From Hericium rajendrae (taxonomy: Eukaryota; Basidiomycota; Agaricomycetes; Russulales; Hericiaceae), in NCBI GenBank assembly GCA_033439255.1, contig CM065878.1, positions 372,001-436,000 on the forward strand: a stretch of 64,000 nucleotides of DNA. Direction: 5' to 3'. Positions 20,078 to 32,403 of the stretch are shown here, in pieces. A program made the translations under genes and the position numbers. Below the pieces are notes generated by a model that saw only the letters and a list, made by a program, of their open reading frames with translations, had not been told where the DNA came from and ran no database searches. Every line of letters starts with the position of its first letter. The first letter of the stretch is position 1.

Positions 20078-20634
20078 GTGATGACTTGCTGTCGGTCATC
20101 AGCTATGAGCTATGACCTCAGCTGCTGGCGGGCACTTTGTCTTTACATACTTCCCCTACCTCGTACCATGAAATACATTGTTTGCTTCTGTGAATAAAAT
20201 GGTTCTCATGAAATGGCTCGTGCATGCTAATACTGGCAGGGCTATCGCAGGTGCCGTGCCGTAGAAGTCAAAAACACCGACATGACAAAATTTCTTACTT
20301 TCTACCCAACGTCACTCTGAAATGGAAGGACGGCGTAATTAAAGAGTTCTGCCCCATGATCCTGGTGTAATTTTTGTAAGTCGTGCTGTCCGACCTGCAT
20401 AGGCATGCTAAGATCACTGGAGATGAGCACTCAGGCTGGGCAAAGCGCTGGCTTGCGACGCATCAAGCTTTGACTGGATTTGACTTCTTTCAACTTTGCG
20501 TGCCCATCCTCTACCTGCACCTCTCTAATGTCTGCCAAGAAACCGCATGACAAAGCCTCTGTTTATTATAGGAAGTCTGTTCATTTCTTTATGAACAGGT
20601 TTATATTATTACTGACTTGACGGCACGGCATAGG
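20078..20634. other. No gene seen
   Basis: AT-rich spacer between the broken gene and the left edge of the KDZ element. The sequence CACGGCATAGG at 20624-20634 is repeated exactly at 36101-36111 and is the proposed target-site duplication. Confidence 0.5.
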
Positions 20635-20659
20635 AGCCGATGTAATAGAATTTGCTTAA

Positions 20660-21260
20660 GATCCTTGACTATGTAGTCACTGTTTAGCTTAAATATCTGC
20701 ACGGCTGAATGTAGTCAACAGTATAGTCAATTTTTTAGTCACATAGATTAGTCGTACAATCTACTAGGATGTCTGGTATCATAGCAGTGTGACGGTATAG
20801 TAAACAGTCGGTGAAGCAGTCAGTCTGATAACAAGTCACCGAAATAGTCACTGTATATAGTCAAGAATATAGTGCTGTACAGTAGGTATGACTGCTTGCA
20901 AATAGTCAATCAACTAGTCACCATCCGTAGTCACGGAACGAGTCGCCTACCTTGTGTAGCCGGTTCACTTAGTCGCAATGGGTGTGGACCTAAATGACCA
21001 GTGGCTTTCCAGCTATAGTCACTTTTGAGTAGTCGATAACAACAGTCAATACACAAACAAAGTACTCTACTACCAAAGACAGTCATACCAACCAGTCGCA
21101 TATAGATAGTCATATCAACAAGTCGGTGTGAAGCAGTCATGCCAATTAGCTACAGCGAAGCAGTCATGTTTACAAGCCAAACTGAAATAGTCATTCCAAC
21201 GAGTCGACATGGACTAGTCATGCCAATTGCGAACTAGTCAAATCCAATGAAGCAATAACA
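20660..21260. repeat. Left AGTCA-rich subterminal block
   Basis: About thirty TAGTCA/AGTCG motifs, mostly in plus orientation and 10-25 bp apart. A similar block is at 35695-36070. Repeated subterminal motifs of this kind are typical transposase-binding arrays, which would fit the KDZ interpretation. Confidence 0.65.
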
Positions 21261-21362
21261 CGACTATGTGGTCGCTATTTGTCGCTGCATATGAGCATCA
21301 GACCTACAGCTGGACCATCATCAGCAACATACGAAGTTCTGAAAAAGCTAAAATCACCTAGT

Positions 21363-22592
21363 CTAGTCAGAGTCCGACTCGATCTCAATCACGTCCGAAA
21401 CCTGCTGGTAAGCTGGCTTGGATATGACCCGCCTTTTCCCTCTCGCACTCGAACACCCTTCTTCGAAGTCATCCTCACGAGTGCGCTTAAGGCATTGTTG
21501 AGAACCGCTCGCAACTGGCTGTCGATCGAGTGCCTCTATGACCTTTGATCTTCTTTGACCTTCGTGAACCACAGCGGTCGAACGTTCTCGTCCAAGATCG
21601 TTCGATCCCAGGACATCACGAAGTCTGGCATGGAAGTCTTCAGCATGCACATCTAGGTCTCATCCCACAGAGACCTTGTGAAAGCGCCAGATAAACGGGA
21701 CATCAGGAACGATGGGTTCCCATCGACAGTCTTTGACAACACAGGAATCCCATGAGCACTGAACAGGATCGAAGATGTCGATGATGTTGGTGGGCTTGAT
21801 GTCGAACAACCTAGACAAGACAGGGATGTGATAGAGAATATTGAATGTTTCAGCTTTCGGCCACGATAGTCGCTTCAAGATCGGAGAATGATCATCCTGC
21901 AGGACAAAGATCAACTTCAACCCTATGCCACCTTGAGAAGAGCAACTCACCTGTGCGAAGAATACACTCAGGATACCTTCTTTCCCTTCATCACGTTTAT
22001 CTTGCCCCTCGCGATCGCCAACGTACACCGTCGGAGACGATGGAATCATCCACTGCGGATCGAGTATATTACGGCGCAGAGGAGGCTCAGTTATTGCCCC
22101 GTGATGGGCCACCAAAAGACTCTGTCGCTCTTCTGCGTGCCCTGGAGGTGAAGAATTCCAGCCATTTCTCACCTGTAGCAATGCTGGCCGTCCACCTCCC
22201 CCACGTCTTCCAGAACCACGGGGCTTCCCCAAATGCTCGTGCTTCGCAATCGCTGCACCCTCCTTCGACAAACTAGCTTGCTCTGCTCGTGCACGGCAAA
22301 AACGCTCAACGAGTGCCAACTTTTCTGGAGAGAGTTGGTCAGTTATCGCATTCCATCCTGTCGCACAGGTCTCCCGTTCACGGCACTGAAAAGGCTGGTC
22401 AGCGGTATTGCAATCAAAGTATAGGTCGTGACGTACGATGTAGTACCAACGCCCGACGTTGGCATTTTCAGTCTGGTACTGTAGGCCCGACGCTCGAAGT
22501 CCATGGTCACAGACAACATGAATAGGCTGGGGGCAAGGCCCTGCTAGCTTCTCCACAAATGCTTTGAGCTCAGGATCTGCTTTGGGCGACAT
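21363..22592 (-). pseudogene. KDZ-associated Cys/His hypothetical protein, one TGA
   Basis: A single frame of 410 codons is broken only by TGA at 21660-21662. The N-terminal part has the pattern VVCDHGLRASGLQYQT, NVGRWYYIVRH, FQCRERETC. This recalls a small metal-binding module like GRF-type fingers, but the spacing is not canonical. The C-terminal part is charged and ends in an acidic EIESDSD tail after a basic GKRRVISK. Two internal segments (51 and 54 bp) begin GTGAG, end CAG, lack stops and are multiples of three, so they are probably introns; the second would remove VSCSSQGGIGLKLIFVLQ. It lies inside the KDZ element, convergent with the transposase. Function unknown. Confidence 0.6.
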
Positions 22593-22952
22593 GGATGGCA
22601 GAGGGGTAGGAGGAGAATGGGAGCAAAAGGGTATCGACCGGAGGAAGAGACATTGCTATATATTCGCCAGACAATAAATGACCAAAGCATCGTCAGCAAG
22701 GCCACATACCTCGAACAATAGCTTGGGCCCATTCACTTCGCCCCGCAGCCACAATTGATCTCTCCACCACCCATTGCCACTCGGTCAAAGCGAGAATTAC
22801 AGCCGCAATCGACCTCCCCACCACTCATAACCACCCGGTCAAGGCGAGAACTATTGTTCATTGTACGATACGAGAAGAAGCAACCAATTTCTACAATCTA
22901 GTACAATATCCCGTGCAGAATATTACTATGACAATTTGTCTCATCCAGCAAA

Positions 22953-25024
22953 CTATCTCCGGGAACCCCTGGTCCCTGCTGCTTTCTTACGTTTGGACTC
23001 CGGCTCATTCTTCTTTGTTGTCACCTTCGTGTTCGTTTTCTTCATCGCGTTCACTTTCTTCGTCGTGATCGCTGTCTTCGCACGTTTGGACACCGGGGGT
23101 TGGTCTTCAGTATCAGGTGCCTTCCGCTTCCTGAAATTTAAGAGATAATAAGAACATACATCCAAGATAATGAAAGGAAATGAACTGACCTGAGTCGCGA
23201 AGAAAGTGGAGCCTCTGTGCTCGATTCGGCAAGCATAGAGTGAGCTTGGATACGTCCTGAGCGGCGCCGTTCACCGTCAACACCAGCTGATTGGCATTTA
23301 GAGCGGCGTGAGGCTGTCGCTCCCTTATGAACGTCGCCGCTCTTGGAAGAGCGCAGCTGCTTCTTGAGCTGCGGTGGGATATGGGCTTGGGAAGTAGGGC
23401 CATGACCAATACGCGCACTCGAGGCCTCATCTTTGTCCTCCTCCCCATCATCACTCCCCTCGTCCTCATGGTCTCCCTTGTCGCCGTCCTCGGCCTCGGC
23501 CTCCGCACCGTGGTTCTCATCATCCTCGACCTCAGAGTTCTCCTCGTCTCTGTCTTCGGCCTCGGCCTCGTTCTCAAAGTCAAGATGTGCTCTGCCATCG
23601 ACTCTCCCCTGGCTCTCACCGTGTCCCGCACCCTCGGCAATCAAATCACTTGCTTGTCCAATACAGTCGCCTTCATCATCCGACACGTCCGCGATGCGAC
23701 GAGGCGTGCAACGAAACCTGCGTGATGGGGAAGGCTGCACATCCGATTTATCATCGGAACCTTGGGACATGTCTGCAAGATGGCGGGGAAAAGGGAGGCG
23801 CGGACGGGTCGTCGTAGATGTTCGAGATTCTCGCAAGGCAGACTGAATGGCTTTCCCCTTCCCCTTGCTTCGCCTGGGAGTCACGAATTCCTGTGTCTGA
23901 GAACGAACGGGTGTACTGAACGTGGGATGGGCTTCTAGGGTAGCAGGGGCATCCTTGCTAGGCGAGAGGGTCTGTGAACGTGCCCTAGAGGCCACGGGCG
24001 AAGGGAAAATGTCCTCCAAGTAGGTTTTGAATGTGTCGGAGAGGAGGACATCGGGAGATTGAAGCGCATCGACAAGGGGGGTAAGAATCGACCCATCAGG
24101 TCCGAAGGCATCGCTATCAGAAGGACGTCAATGCAAAGATGGGTGTGGCATATCAGAGTACCCACACAGTCATTTGCAATATTCCCTGGTCATTTCGATA
24201 CCCTACAACAGAGCACATCACCACATTGCACTGCTCAGTCCAGGCTCGGCCGTAGTGTCAAATGGTGCTATTCAAGTTTCGTAGTTGTCTACGATTGAGC
24301 GAGAAATCAGTAAAGTCACAGCGGACACGGATGTAGCAACCTACTCGATATGTTCGAGATCTGATTGGGAGACGCCTTCGCGCTCCGCCGCAAGAATTTG
24401 GGCTGCCTTCTTCTCCTTCTTCCTTTCATGAAACTCCACCTTCGCGGTGGCGGCACGATCTTTCCATAGCTTGAGAGTGTCCGGGTCTTTGAGCATCTCA
24501 GTGAGCTCTTCGTTGATACGAGCTTGAGCGCTCTTTCCATCCTTAGGACCTTCTTGACGAATCGCCGCCAAATGTTCTTGAACCTGGGGGTCTTTCTGCA
24601 TGAGGTCTCGCGCGCTAGGAGCGCGATTGTTGCCAAGATCCGCCGCCTTGAGGGCGAGAGGCTTTGGTTTGGAAGATCTGGCGGAACTGTTGTTCTTGCC
24701 TTCCAAAATGCCCTTGACGTGGTTGGAGAGCCATTTCCGAATACGCTGGAGGGACATGAGGATGGAATGCGAACACAGATAACCAGAACTTACGGAATCA
24801 ATTTCTCCCATGCACTCCTGCACCTCTTCGTCATTTTCCAGAGTCCCATCCTTTTTTCCTTGTGGGTTGGCAGGAAACTCAGAGCGGAAGTCTTTGATCA
24901 ACTCCTTCTTCCACTTCACAAGCTCGCCGTTCTGTTTGGCGGTTGCATGGCCTTCAACAACTCGTTTGCAGAGCCAAGCGTATTCCTCGGGCGTTGTCCA
25001 CTGCTCATTCGGCATGAGTGTCAA
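22953..25024 (-). pseudogene. KDZ-associated paralogue of the 16740-18207 gene family, one TGA
   Basis: The minus-strand exons begin with a region starting MPNEQWTTPEEYAWLCKRVV (25024/25012), a 48-bp intron (24793-24746), and IRKWLSNHVKG leading to a lysine-rich helix. The exon ends at 24345 (GTAGGT donor). The next exon, from 24288, reads to TGA 24258-24260 and continues HYGRAWTEQCNVVMCSVVGY in frame. After an unresolved junction near 24105-24165 the frame runs on to 23190, then a 59-bp intron (23189-23131) and a basic tail RKRKAPDTE ... SKRAKTA with nuclear-localisation character. The order WTT-helix, IKxW, helix, central domain and acidic/basic tail matches the gene at 16740-18207. The TGA is likely a mutated CGA. 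Confidence 0.6.
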
Positions 25025-25458
25025 GGTCGTTGGAGGGATGCACTGGAGGTTTAGAGTGTACGTTCGTTAGACAGAAGGGATGGACGGAGAGAGTTTAACA
25101 CTTACCGACAGGACAGCGCTTTTATTCCTCGACACTTGATTGAAAGATATGCCACTTGTGGCCGTGGCACCAGAGGAGAATAGACTCGCAGAGCGCGCTG
25201 CCACATAGCTGGATGAATGGAGAGAGGATCTCGATAGCATCGAACGGTCAAAGCTCGACCTCAACCAAAGCTAAGTCTACACCGCCAAGCAAACGCTACG
25301 ACCAGGGCGCAAAGCGTAGCAGCGACCATCTAAGATGCTGAGACAGTAGGCCATGCACAAGACCCTGATGACACACCTCTGGACGCACTATGCGTGAAGT
25401 CGATCGGTGCGCCATCGCATGGTTAGAGGCCGATAGGAGGCGGTAAGGTGATGTGGTG

Positions 25459-25725
25459 TACCAAGATGTATGTGTAGCATGGGATGCCCATCGTGAGGTC
25501 CTGACGACGCACCTCTCGACGCACTGCGCGTGGAGTCGATTGGTATGCCGCCGTGACAAGGCTATGAATGATAATCCTAGGCAATGGGGCAAATGGGGTG
25601 TACCAAGATGTATGTGTAGCATGGGATGCCCATCGTGAGGTCCTGACGACGCACCTCTCGACGCACTGCGCGTGGAGTCGATTGGTACGCCGCCGTGACA
25701 AGGCTATGCATAATAATCCTGGCAA
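25459..25725. repeat. 142-bp tandem repeat, two near-identical copies plus a diverged one
   Basis: The unit starting TACCAAGATGTATGTGTAGC at 25459 restarts at 25601 with almost no change across about 120 bases. A diverged partial copy precedes it at 25350-25450. The very high identity implies recent duplication or gene conversion. Confidence 0.85.
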
Positions 25726-26382
25726 ATGGGAAAGCAGAAGCCGCACTTCCGCAGGATGTAATGGATCAAGGAAGGATAAAAAGTATTGGGTATCTCACCA
25801 TGCTGTAGTCCTTGCCTCTCGCCATTATAATCACTGTACGGAGTCTATTCACTCTTGCGTGACCGCACAAATGAGGATGGTGGGACATGCGGTAAGAAAA
25901 TGGCAAACGAGACAATAAGGTGGGGAGGACATACCTACGCTGGATGAGTGATGATCTATATCTTAAGTCTCGATAGAGGGTAAAGAACTCAAGGAAAATT
26001 GTGAACGCATATCTGGATAGGATCTGATAGCTGTAGGACACGGGAAAATTGCAGGAGCAAGTTGAAGTTGCGTCGCAAGAAGCGCCTGGTTTAGCGCTGA
26101 TTACCTCCGATGGATTATGTCACCACCAAGCACATCAGCAACGAAGTTCGCCGCTGTCCTGCGGGCGATTTTCATAGTCACAGCGCTCAGACTCTCCTCA
26201 ATTTCTTTTCCACTCTAGTTGAGCTCGGTTCTTTCTTTCTCACCGTACTCATTTCCTGCAATCGTTTCATCGAAATCTGTGAGTAATCACTTAGCTCTTC
26301 AAGATTCGTTTACTCTAGCCTTCAGGCCTTCCCATCCCACAACCCCCCCTACATCGCCTTCTATCGGGTGCTGTGTGTACGG

Positions 26383-26510
26383 AACGAGCTTCACGCGTTG
26401 TGCGCTCAGACCGTGCATACTCTACCCGCACTTCTCAGTCCTCCAACTTGCCTTCTATTGGGCGCAAAATATAAGGAACGAGCTTCACGCGTTGTGCGCT
26501 CAGACCTTGT
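26383..26510 (+). repeat. 33-bp direct repeat in the leader of the next gene
   Basis: GGAACGAGCTTCACGCGTTG followed by TGCGCTCAGACC occurs at about 26383 and again at about 26476, roughly 93 bp apart. It lies upstream of the start codon at 26634 and could be part of the promoter or leader. Confidence 0.7.
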
Positions 26511-26633
26511 ACACTCCCCGACTCTCTTCTCTACAAGTTTCCAACCTCAGATACTTCAATACACGTAGTGAGCATGAAGGTTTAGATTCACACCCACGTT
26601 ACTCATTACTGCAATCATTATTTCAGCCTCGTC

Positions 26634-28622
26634 ATGGCCAGTGTCCGACGGCATTTCGACATGTCGTATACGTGTTGGGCTCTTGGATGGGGGCAACAGG
26701 AGATGGTTGTGGCAGCACACACAACCTATATCCCTCAATTGCCGGATGACGAGAAGGCCTTGGTTCGTGGTGATGGCTTATGGGGCCCGCACGATTGGGC
26801 CCGCTTTCCACAGCAATTCGACCCTCGCTTTCCCTACCTAGCTTGGATTCGTTTACCTACCAGTCAGAACTCCACTTCAATTCTGTATCGTCTGCCCACA
26901 CGCTCTGATGTGTGTCCCCATCCTATTTTCACCTCGCGCCTTGTGCTGTCGCCGAAGTGGGTCGATGCCTTACGTGAGGAACGAGATAGTCTTCTAGCCA
27001 GAGCACAGGAATGTTTTTCTTGGATGGTCGATCTCCCTGCATTTCGACACGTAGCTTACCCGTCCACTGCGCCTCGCTGCATCGTCTCAGCCTTGATACG
27101 GCTCAAGGATGCTCCATGCTTTTGGCGGGACGTCGTGGAGGTAGTTCGAGGAATTCAGCGGCACTTACTTGAACTCCAAGCGTTCTGCGACTGGTTTAGG
27201 TGCATTTCTTTGGAGTTACCTACAACAGCACCCGTTCCCACTCGCGGCAGCATTACTACGGACCCTGAAGTGTATTGGATGCTCGAGTTCAATCGGATAA
27301 CTGTATATCTTCGCCTCCCTGTCTCGCACTACCACCCACTCACGTCTTGTGATCAAAAAGGTCTACTTCGCTTGGTAGACTGGTGCAACTTCGTTGGTGC
27401 CGACTTCAAGGAATGGCGCGATCAGGGAGTACAGGCCAGATTCGTACAAGAACACACCAAAGAGCTCTGGTATTATCCGCCCTCACCAGCTACCCACACT
27501 GTCTTCGAGCGAGCAGCGCGCGGCTATGCCCCACGTCGTGATGTTCAACATCTCACGCAGACAGCTTTGGGGATGCAAATGTGCCGAGAGCAAGATCATA
27601 AGTGATACTCGTCTTCGCATATATCTGTTTCTTACGAGAGGATATTAGTTGCCCACGAGCGCAATGTGATCAATGCGTCGAAGCCCAAACACACTCATAG
27701 CAGCAGACGTGTTCAAAATGCGGTCACTCCTCCGGAATGGGTACCCAAGGCCATTGCAACCTGGCATGAGTCCGTTGCTAACACCGCCCCCATTTTCACG
27801 GACAAGAACCTTTCCCGTGGCTGGCCGTACCATCTGCCTCCAATTCATCTTTTCTGGGGTCCAGCCGAAGAGAAGGCACGAGAGACGTTTTTTTATCATT
27901 GGCACTGTTTGGCACGATGTTGGGACTGGCGGCATGTCCTCCACCGCGACCTTGCTTTTACGCCGTCCGAATGGCGCTCACTTCTAGGCGATGCACACTG
28001 GAAGCGTCAATGGCCGAAGGATCGGCAATACGAACCAGACAACTTTTGGGCTCACGGTTCCGAGTTTTTCTTCGGGTCTTTGTCCTCGGGCATTGTGACT
28101 ATGGGGATCATCAATCGTCCGCTTTCTTGTGGCTGCAAAGCCAGTCCTCGTGTATCTTACGATCCGGCCAACCGCGCAATCATCCTCTACAAGCTCAACA
28201 TGGCGCATATCTATTGGGAGTTCGAGCATCACGACGAGCTTCAAATCTCAGCGGAAGATTGGGACGAAGATCAGCGTAGCAGACGGGCAGAGCAACGGAG
28301 GAAGGTTTGGCCACATGGTCCGAACTACGACGACATCCAGATTGGCTATGAATATGGCTGTCAAAAACAGGATTGGCGGGATAGGATGCCATGGTTCGAA
28401 GACCTCAGGAAGATCATGTCATCGTGGAAAGGATTTCCCGGCATTCTGAATTTCTCTTTTATCTGTTTGCAGCGTAATGACTACATAGATCGTGAGTTGA
28501 GATTGATAACGTTCTATCAAGATTCTTTCATTTCCACGCACGGTATTCTACCTTCCTTGCCCATGCAGAGAGTAGTCGAATGCCCTCCGACATGTGTGCA
28601 CAAAACTCTGTACCTTTGTTAG
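26634..28622 (+). CDS. KDZ-associated hypothetical protein, 2 exons, intact
   Basis: Exons 26634-27601 and 27641-28622 join in frame across a short 39-bp intron (GTGATA donor, CGAGAG acceptor), giving about 649 codons. Exon 1 starts ASVRRHFDMSYTCWALGWGQ and is rich in Trp/Pro. Across the junction it reads QDHK/ILVAHERNVINASKP. Exon 2 has TPPEWVPKAIATWHESVA, a segment with FFYHWHCLARCWDWRHVL, and a long C-terminal region. I recognise this two-part layout as a mushroom hypothetical family without known function; no catalytic motif or TET/JBP-type dioxygenase signature is visible. It lies directly upstream of, and parallel to, the KDZ transposase, so it may be element cargo. It has no stop mutation, unlike its neighbours. 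Confidence 0.7.
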
Positions 28623-28815
28623 AGCTGTTTATCTACATTGTTCGCTTTGTTGCCCCTTTTTGACTCTTTCAACAAAGCTGTTTGACGCGTTCATTGTCAT
28701 TAGTGCCAAAACGCGTTCCTGACTGCTTTGTCCGAGTTGTCACTGCTCATAGCCCAAGTGATGCCTGCGTTCGTGCTTCCCTCCTACTGGTCACTCCTTC
28801 CATACCTACTTCACC
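28623..28815. promoter_or_regulatory. Spacer upstream of KDZ transposase 1
   Basis: A 193-bp pyrimidine-rich gap between the accessory gene and the transposase start, in the same direction. It must hold the terminator of the first and the promoter of the second if both are transcribed separately. No TATA box is obvious. Confidence 0.4.
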
Positions 28816-31800
28816 ATGGGCAAGAAACGCAAAGTCGTGGAGCCGCTACCTACTCCTACTACTCTCTCGACTGGGATCTTAGTTGGCAGCATCGATGCAA
28901 ATGGGTCAACAAGAATTCATCGTTTCCATGAAGAGCCGAGCCCTAAGAAGAAACGTGTCCTAGAAGTGCCACCGTTGTTGGCTAATGAACAAGACCAAGA
29001 CAGTTCGATGGGGATGGTAGAGGACGACTTTATTCCGACGCCGGGGCAGAAGTCTGCAAGTGGCACGGTGCGTATCTTGCTTTGTCTTTCTGGCGACTGG
29101 CGCTAACCATTAAACAGAAATCTATGAGTGAGGCGACAGACGAATTCCTCAACGACTGGGCACAAAAGTACCTGGAGATTCTTCACAGTTGATACCACCA
29201 TGCCAACGCCGGGAAGATATGCTCCAAATGCCTAGGCGAAGACGCGCTCTATCGATGCACGGAGTGTTTTCACGCACATATGTTCTGCTCGAAATGCATT
29301 GTTGAAGCCCATCGCCAAGACCCTTTCCACGTTATCGAGCGTTGGTCGGGTTCGTACTTCGAGAAGGCTACGCTCAGTAGTCTCGACTTAGTGATCTACC
29401 TGGGTCACAACGGTCATCGATGTAGCTCTTCTAGACGAGCTCTGGTGGAGATCGTGTGTGTTCATACTACTGGCATCCAGAATTGCAAGTTCGAATTCTG
29501 CGGCTGCAACCATCTGGACACGTATGAGCCTGTCGAGCGGCCCTGTCAACTTCTACGGGCTGGCCTTTGGCCCGCTTCCTTCAAACATCCTCGCACTGTC
29601 TTTACACTCCATCTCCTTCGTCATTTCCACCATCTCTCTGTACGGGCAAAAGTCACTGCGTACGATTTCTCTGCTGTTTTGCAGCGCCTGACGAATAATG
29701 CCTTCCAAGGGGATGTTCCGGTATGCTGCCTTGCCATTTACTGCGTGCATTACTAACACTGTAACAGGACCGTTATAGGCAACTTTTATGCGCTTCTCGG
29801 TATTTTGATTTCCTTCAAACGTTGAAGTGGCATGGTCGCAACGCGACTGAGCCGCTTGAACCCGGCTGTCTAGTGCCGATGTGTCCAAGTTGCCCATTGA
29901 TAGGCATCAATATGGACCCGGATTGGGAGAAAGCTCCCGCAGATTCCATGTAAGTTCTCATCGTCTGTAGAGCAATCTCGATAATCTACAACACTTCCAG
30001 GTATCTACATGCGCTTCATTATGCAAAGGACGGTAACTTCTCAAGCAGCCTGCATGACAAGCCCATGGACCACAATGACTGCCCTTTAACACATGGTGCC
30101 GCCTTTTTTGCCAATGAAACTGATTATCAAAACTGGCTCGAGCAGTGCCCCCAGAATGCGAAGGCTGAGGTACGTCATGATGTCATTGTTTCCGGGAATA
30201 GTCGTTAACCTGACGGGAGCCAGACGTCGACGTGTAGTTCCTTCAAAGCCTTGACCAATCAGTATTCGGGCAAGATCGTATCAGGAATCTTGGCGCTTGC
30301 ATGTGCACGATCTGGTATGATCATGGCAAATGGGGTGGTTGATCTCCCGAAAGGCGAGCGGTGAGTGTCATTCTTGACGCGTGCAAGCAGAGTAGCTTAC
30401 TATCTGGAACATAAGGTACTGCAGCGTAGACTTTGCAAAAGTCTCCGCAACGCGCCGATTTGTTTTACTCCTCCTTTGGTATGAATACTATGACATTGTG
30501 TGTCAGTACATGATCAACTTCGACAAACGCATGATGGATTTCCCTGGTGCTCCAGTATTTCCGAAGACTCATCATCTGATTGGTTCGTATCATCTACCGG
30601 GTCACATTAAACCCGAATGCAAGACAAAACACAATGGTCACTTCGTCCCCGGGATGGGCCATACAGATGGTGAGGACCTGGAATGCCTTTGGTCGGTCCA
30701 GAATTCGATTGCGAGAAGCACGCGGGAGATGGGAGCTGGGCATCGACACGATTCGTTGAACGGGCATATGTCTGACTATAATATGCAGAAAGTATTCAAA
30801 GAAGGCAAGTTCTGACGACACTTTCATTCCACGCAAGGCATTGCTAACTGCTGTTTTACCCTCTCAGCATCCCTACTTGCAAAACGTTTCAAGCGAGTGC
30901 ATGCAAGGCTTGATACAGACCAAGCAAAGCTAGAGGACATGGAAACCTCACTGACGGAACGTGACGCCCCGTTGCAAGACTGGCATGAGCAGGAGCAAGA
31001 CTGGTTGCAAAAAGTCAACGATCCATATTGGAAGCGAGAAGATATCACAAACCCGTACGAGCCCGCAGAGGACAAAGGTACTGTCCGTACTGCTTAGCCA
31101 TGAAGAAAAGTACTCATATCTCCTAGCGCCAACACAAAAGCAAGCCTTGGCAGAGCTCAACAGGGAGAACGAGCGACATCGCGCTGCGAATGGAATTACC
31201 GTTGAGCCCAGTCACCGTTTAGGGCGGATGGTGAAGTTTGCAATGGATATCGAACAGAAGCAGTGAGTGCGTGCTACATTGTATATTGCCATCTAAAATT
31301 GTAACTCCACTCAACAGACGAAGGATTCATACACAACTTCAAGAGTACGAAGCGAACAAATCAGACGCGATCTATAACGAGCTCGAACTTCTACGCCAAC
31401 GATTAGCTGAAGACGTAGAAGAGTGGGAGGCTCTATATACAGACTCTCTAGGTCTCATTGTCGAGGAGCTGGAAACACTTCGAAGTTTTGCTTCCATCGC
31501 ATGGCCTCCAATGCCATCGGTACAGCGCTGTAACCCCGAGGACGTCTCCCTACCAGTTCCGTCACAGCATCCCCCACCCGTTCGTCACTGCGCACAATTT
31601 GCTAAGGCGATAAGGACAGAGCTGCTACTCCGTGAAGGTCATGCAAATGATCTTATTCGAGATATAAAGAAAAGTTCCGCTATGCGCGGTTTTCTCTGGC
31701 GATCAACTAAAGATACTACAGGCCAAAACAGCAAGACTCGTAATGGTCAAATTTTATCTACCGCCTCATCCAGACTCGAAGCTCTTCGACAAGAATATGA

Positions 31801-32403
31801 ATGCACTCGATCAATACTGATCGTCCTCGGCTCTGACAGTCACAACTATAAGCCACTTCGTCCAGAGGACTGCTACGCGCCGACCGTGTATCACGGTGCT
31901 CGTGCGAAGAGTAGGAAAAAGGGAAAGGACCAAGCGAGTGAAGGATCATGGATTTGGCAAATGGGCTCCTATCGTAGTTCCTCAACAGATGCAGCTGCTG
32001 ACGAGTGGCTGAGAGAATGTGAGTAGCAATTGGAAGTCGTGTTGAATTGATACTAACATAAGCTTTTTGAAGATGAAAGAGTCAATTGGTTCAGACAACG
32101 CGCTGCAGTCGCGCGATCAAAAGAGCAGAAGAATCTGCTCGAAGTGGAGATGCGACGAACACAGCGGACGTTCCGTAGTTGGTACCGCCAGTGGAAAGCG
32201 AAAGCAGACGTTCTGCTTGCCAGTAGTGATCCGGTCGACAAGGGGCAAGGAAGTTATGCCGCAAAGTATGTCTATTAAAGGTAGCAATATCCTGATGCTA
32301 ACAGAATTTTGACAGGCAAGCGAACATGTGGAAGGGGCTATTCCATGAGGCGCGATTGCTCTTTCCAGAGGAGCAAAGGCGATCGTTTGACGGCGACGAT
32401 TGA
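28816..32403 (+). pseudogene. KDZ (Kyakuja-Dileera-Zisupton) transposase 1, 11 exons, one TGA
   Basis: Eleven exons (28816-29067, 29118-29720, 29768-29949, 30001-30169, 30224-30360, 30416-30804, 30868-31077, 31127-31262, 31318-32018, 32073-32265, 32316-32403) join in one frame of 1020 codons. The N terminus carries a basic GKKRKV and KKKRV signal. A CxC-type cysteine cluster (CSKCLGEDALYRCTECFHAH) follows, then RWSGSYFEKATLSSLDL and the transposase core: VVDLPKGERY, YDIVCQY, YHLPGH, TDGEDLECLWSVQN, STREMGAGHRHDSL. A helical C-terminal region ends in RTFRSWYRQWKAKA. KDZ transposases cut and paste DNA with an RNase-H-like fold. The D-x-NF segment (KDGNFSSSL) looks degenerate. Codon 109 is TGA (29190-29192). 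Intron 6 (30805-30867) is of the GC-AG type. Confidence 0.9.

Larger units (their letters stand above)
25025..26633. other. Intergenic region between divergent accessory genes
   Basis: This contains no gene I can support. It holds a 142-bp tandem repeat (25459-25725) and, near 26370-26510, a 33-bp direct repeat (GAACGAGCTTCACGCGTTGT...) in the leader of the plus-strand gene. Its position between divergently transcribed genes suggests it carries their promoters. Confidence 0.5.

Noticed and set aside
26634-28622. TET/JBP dioxygenase cargo, known to accompany KDZ elements
   Set aside because: I could not find the HxD...H...R iron and 2-oxoglutarate binding pattern in this protein.
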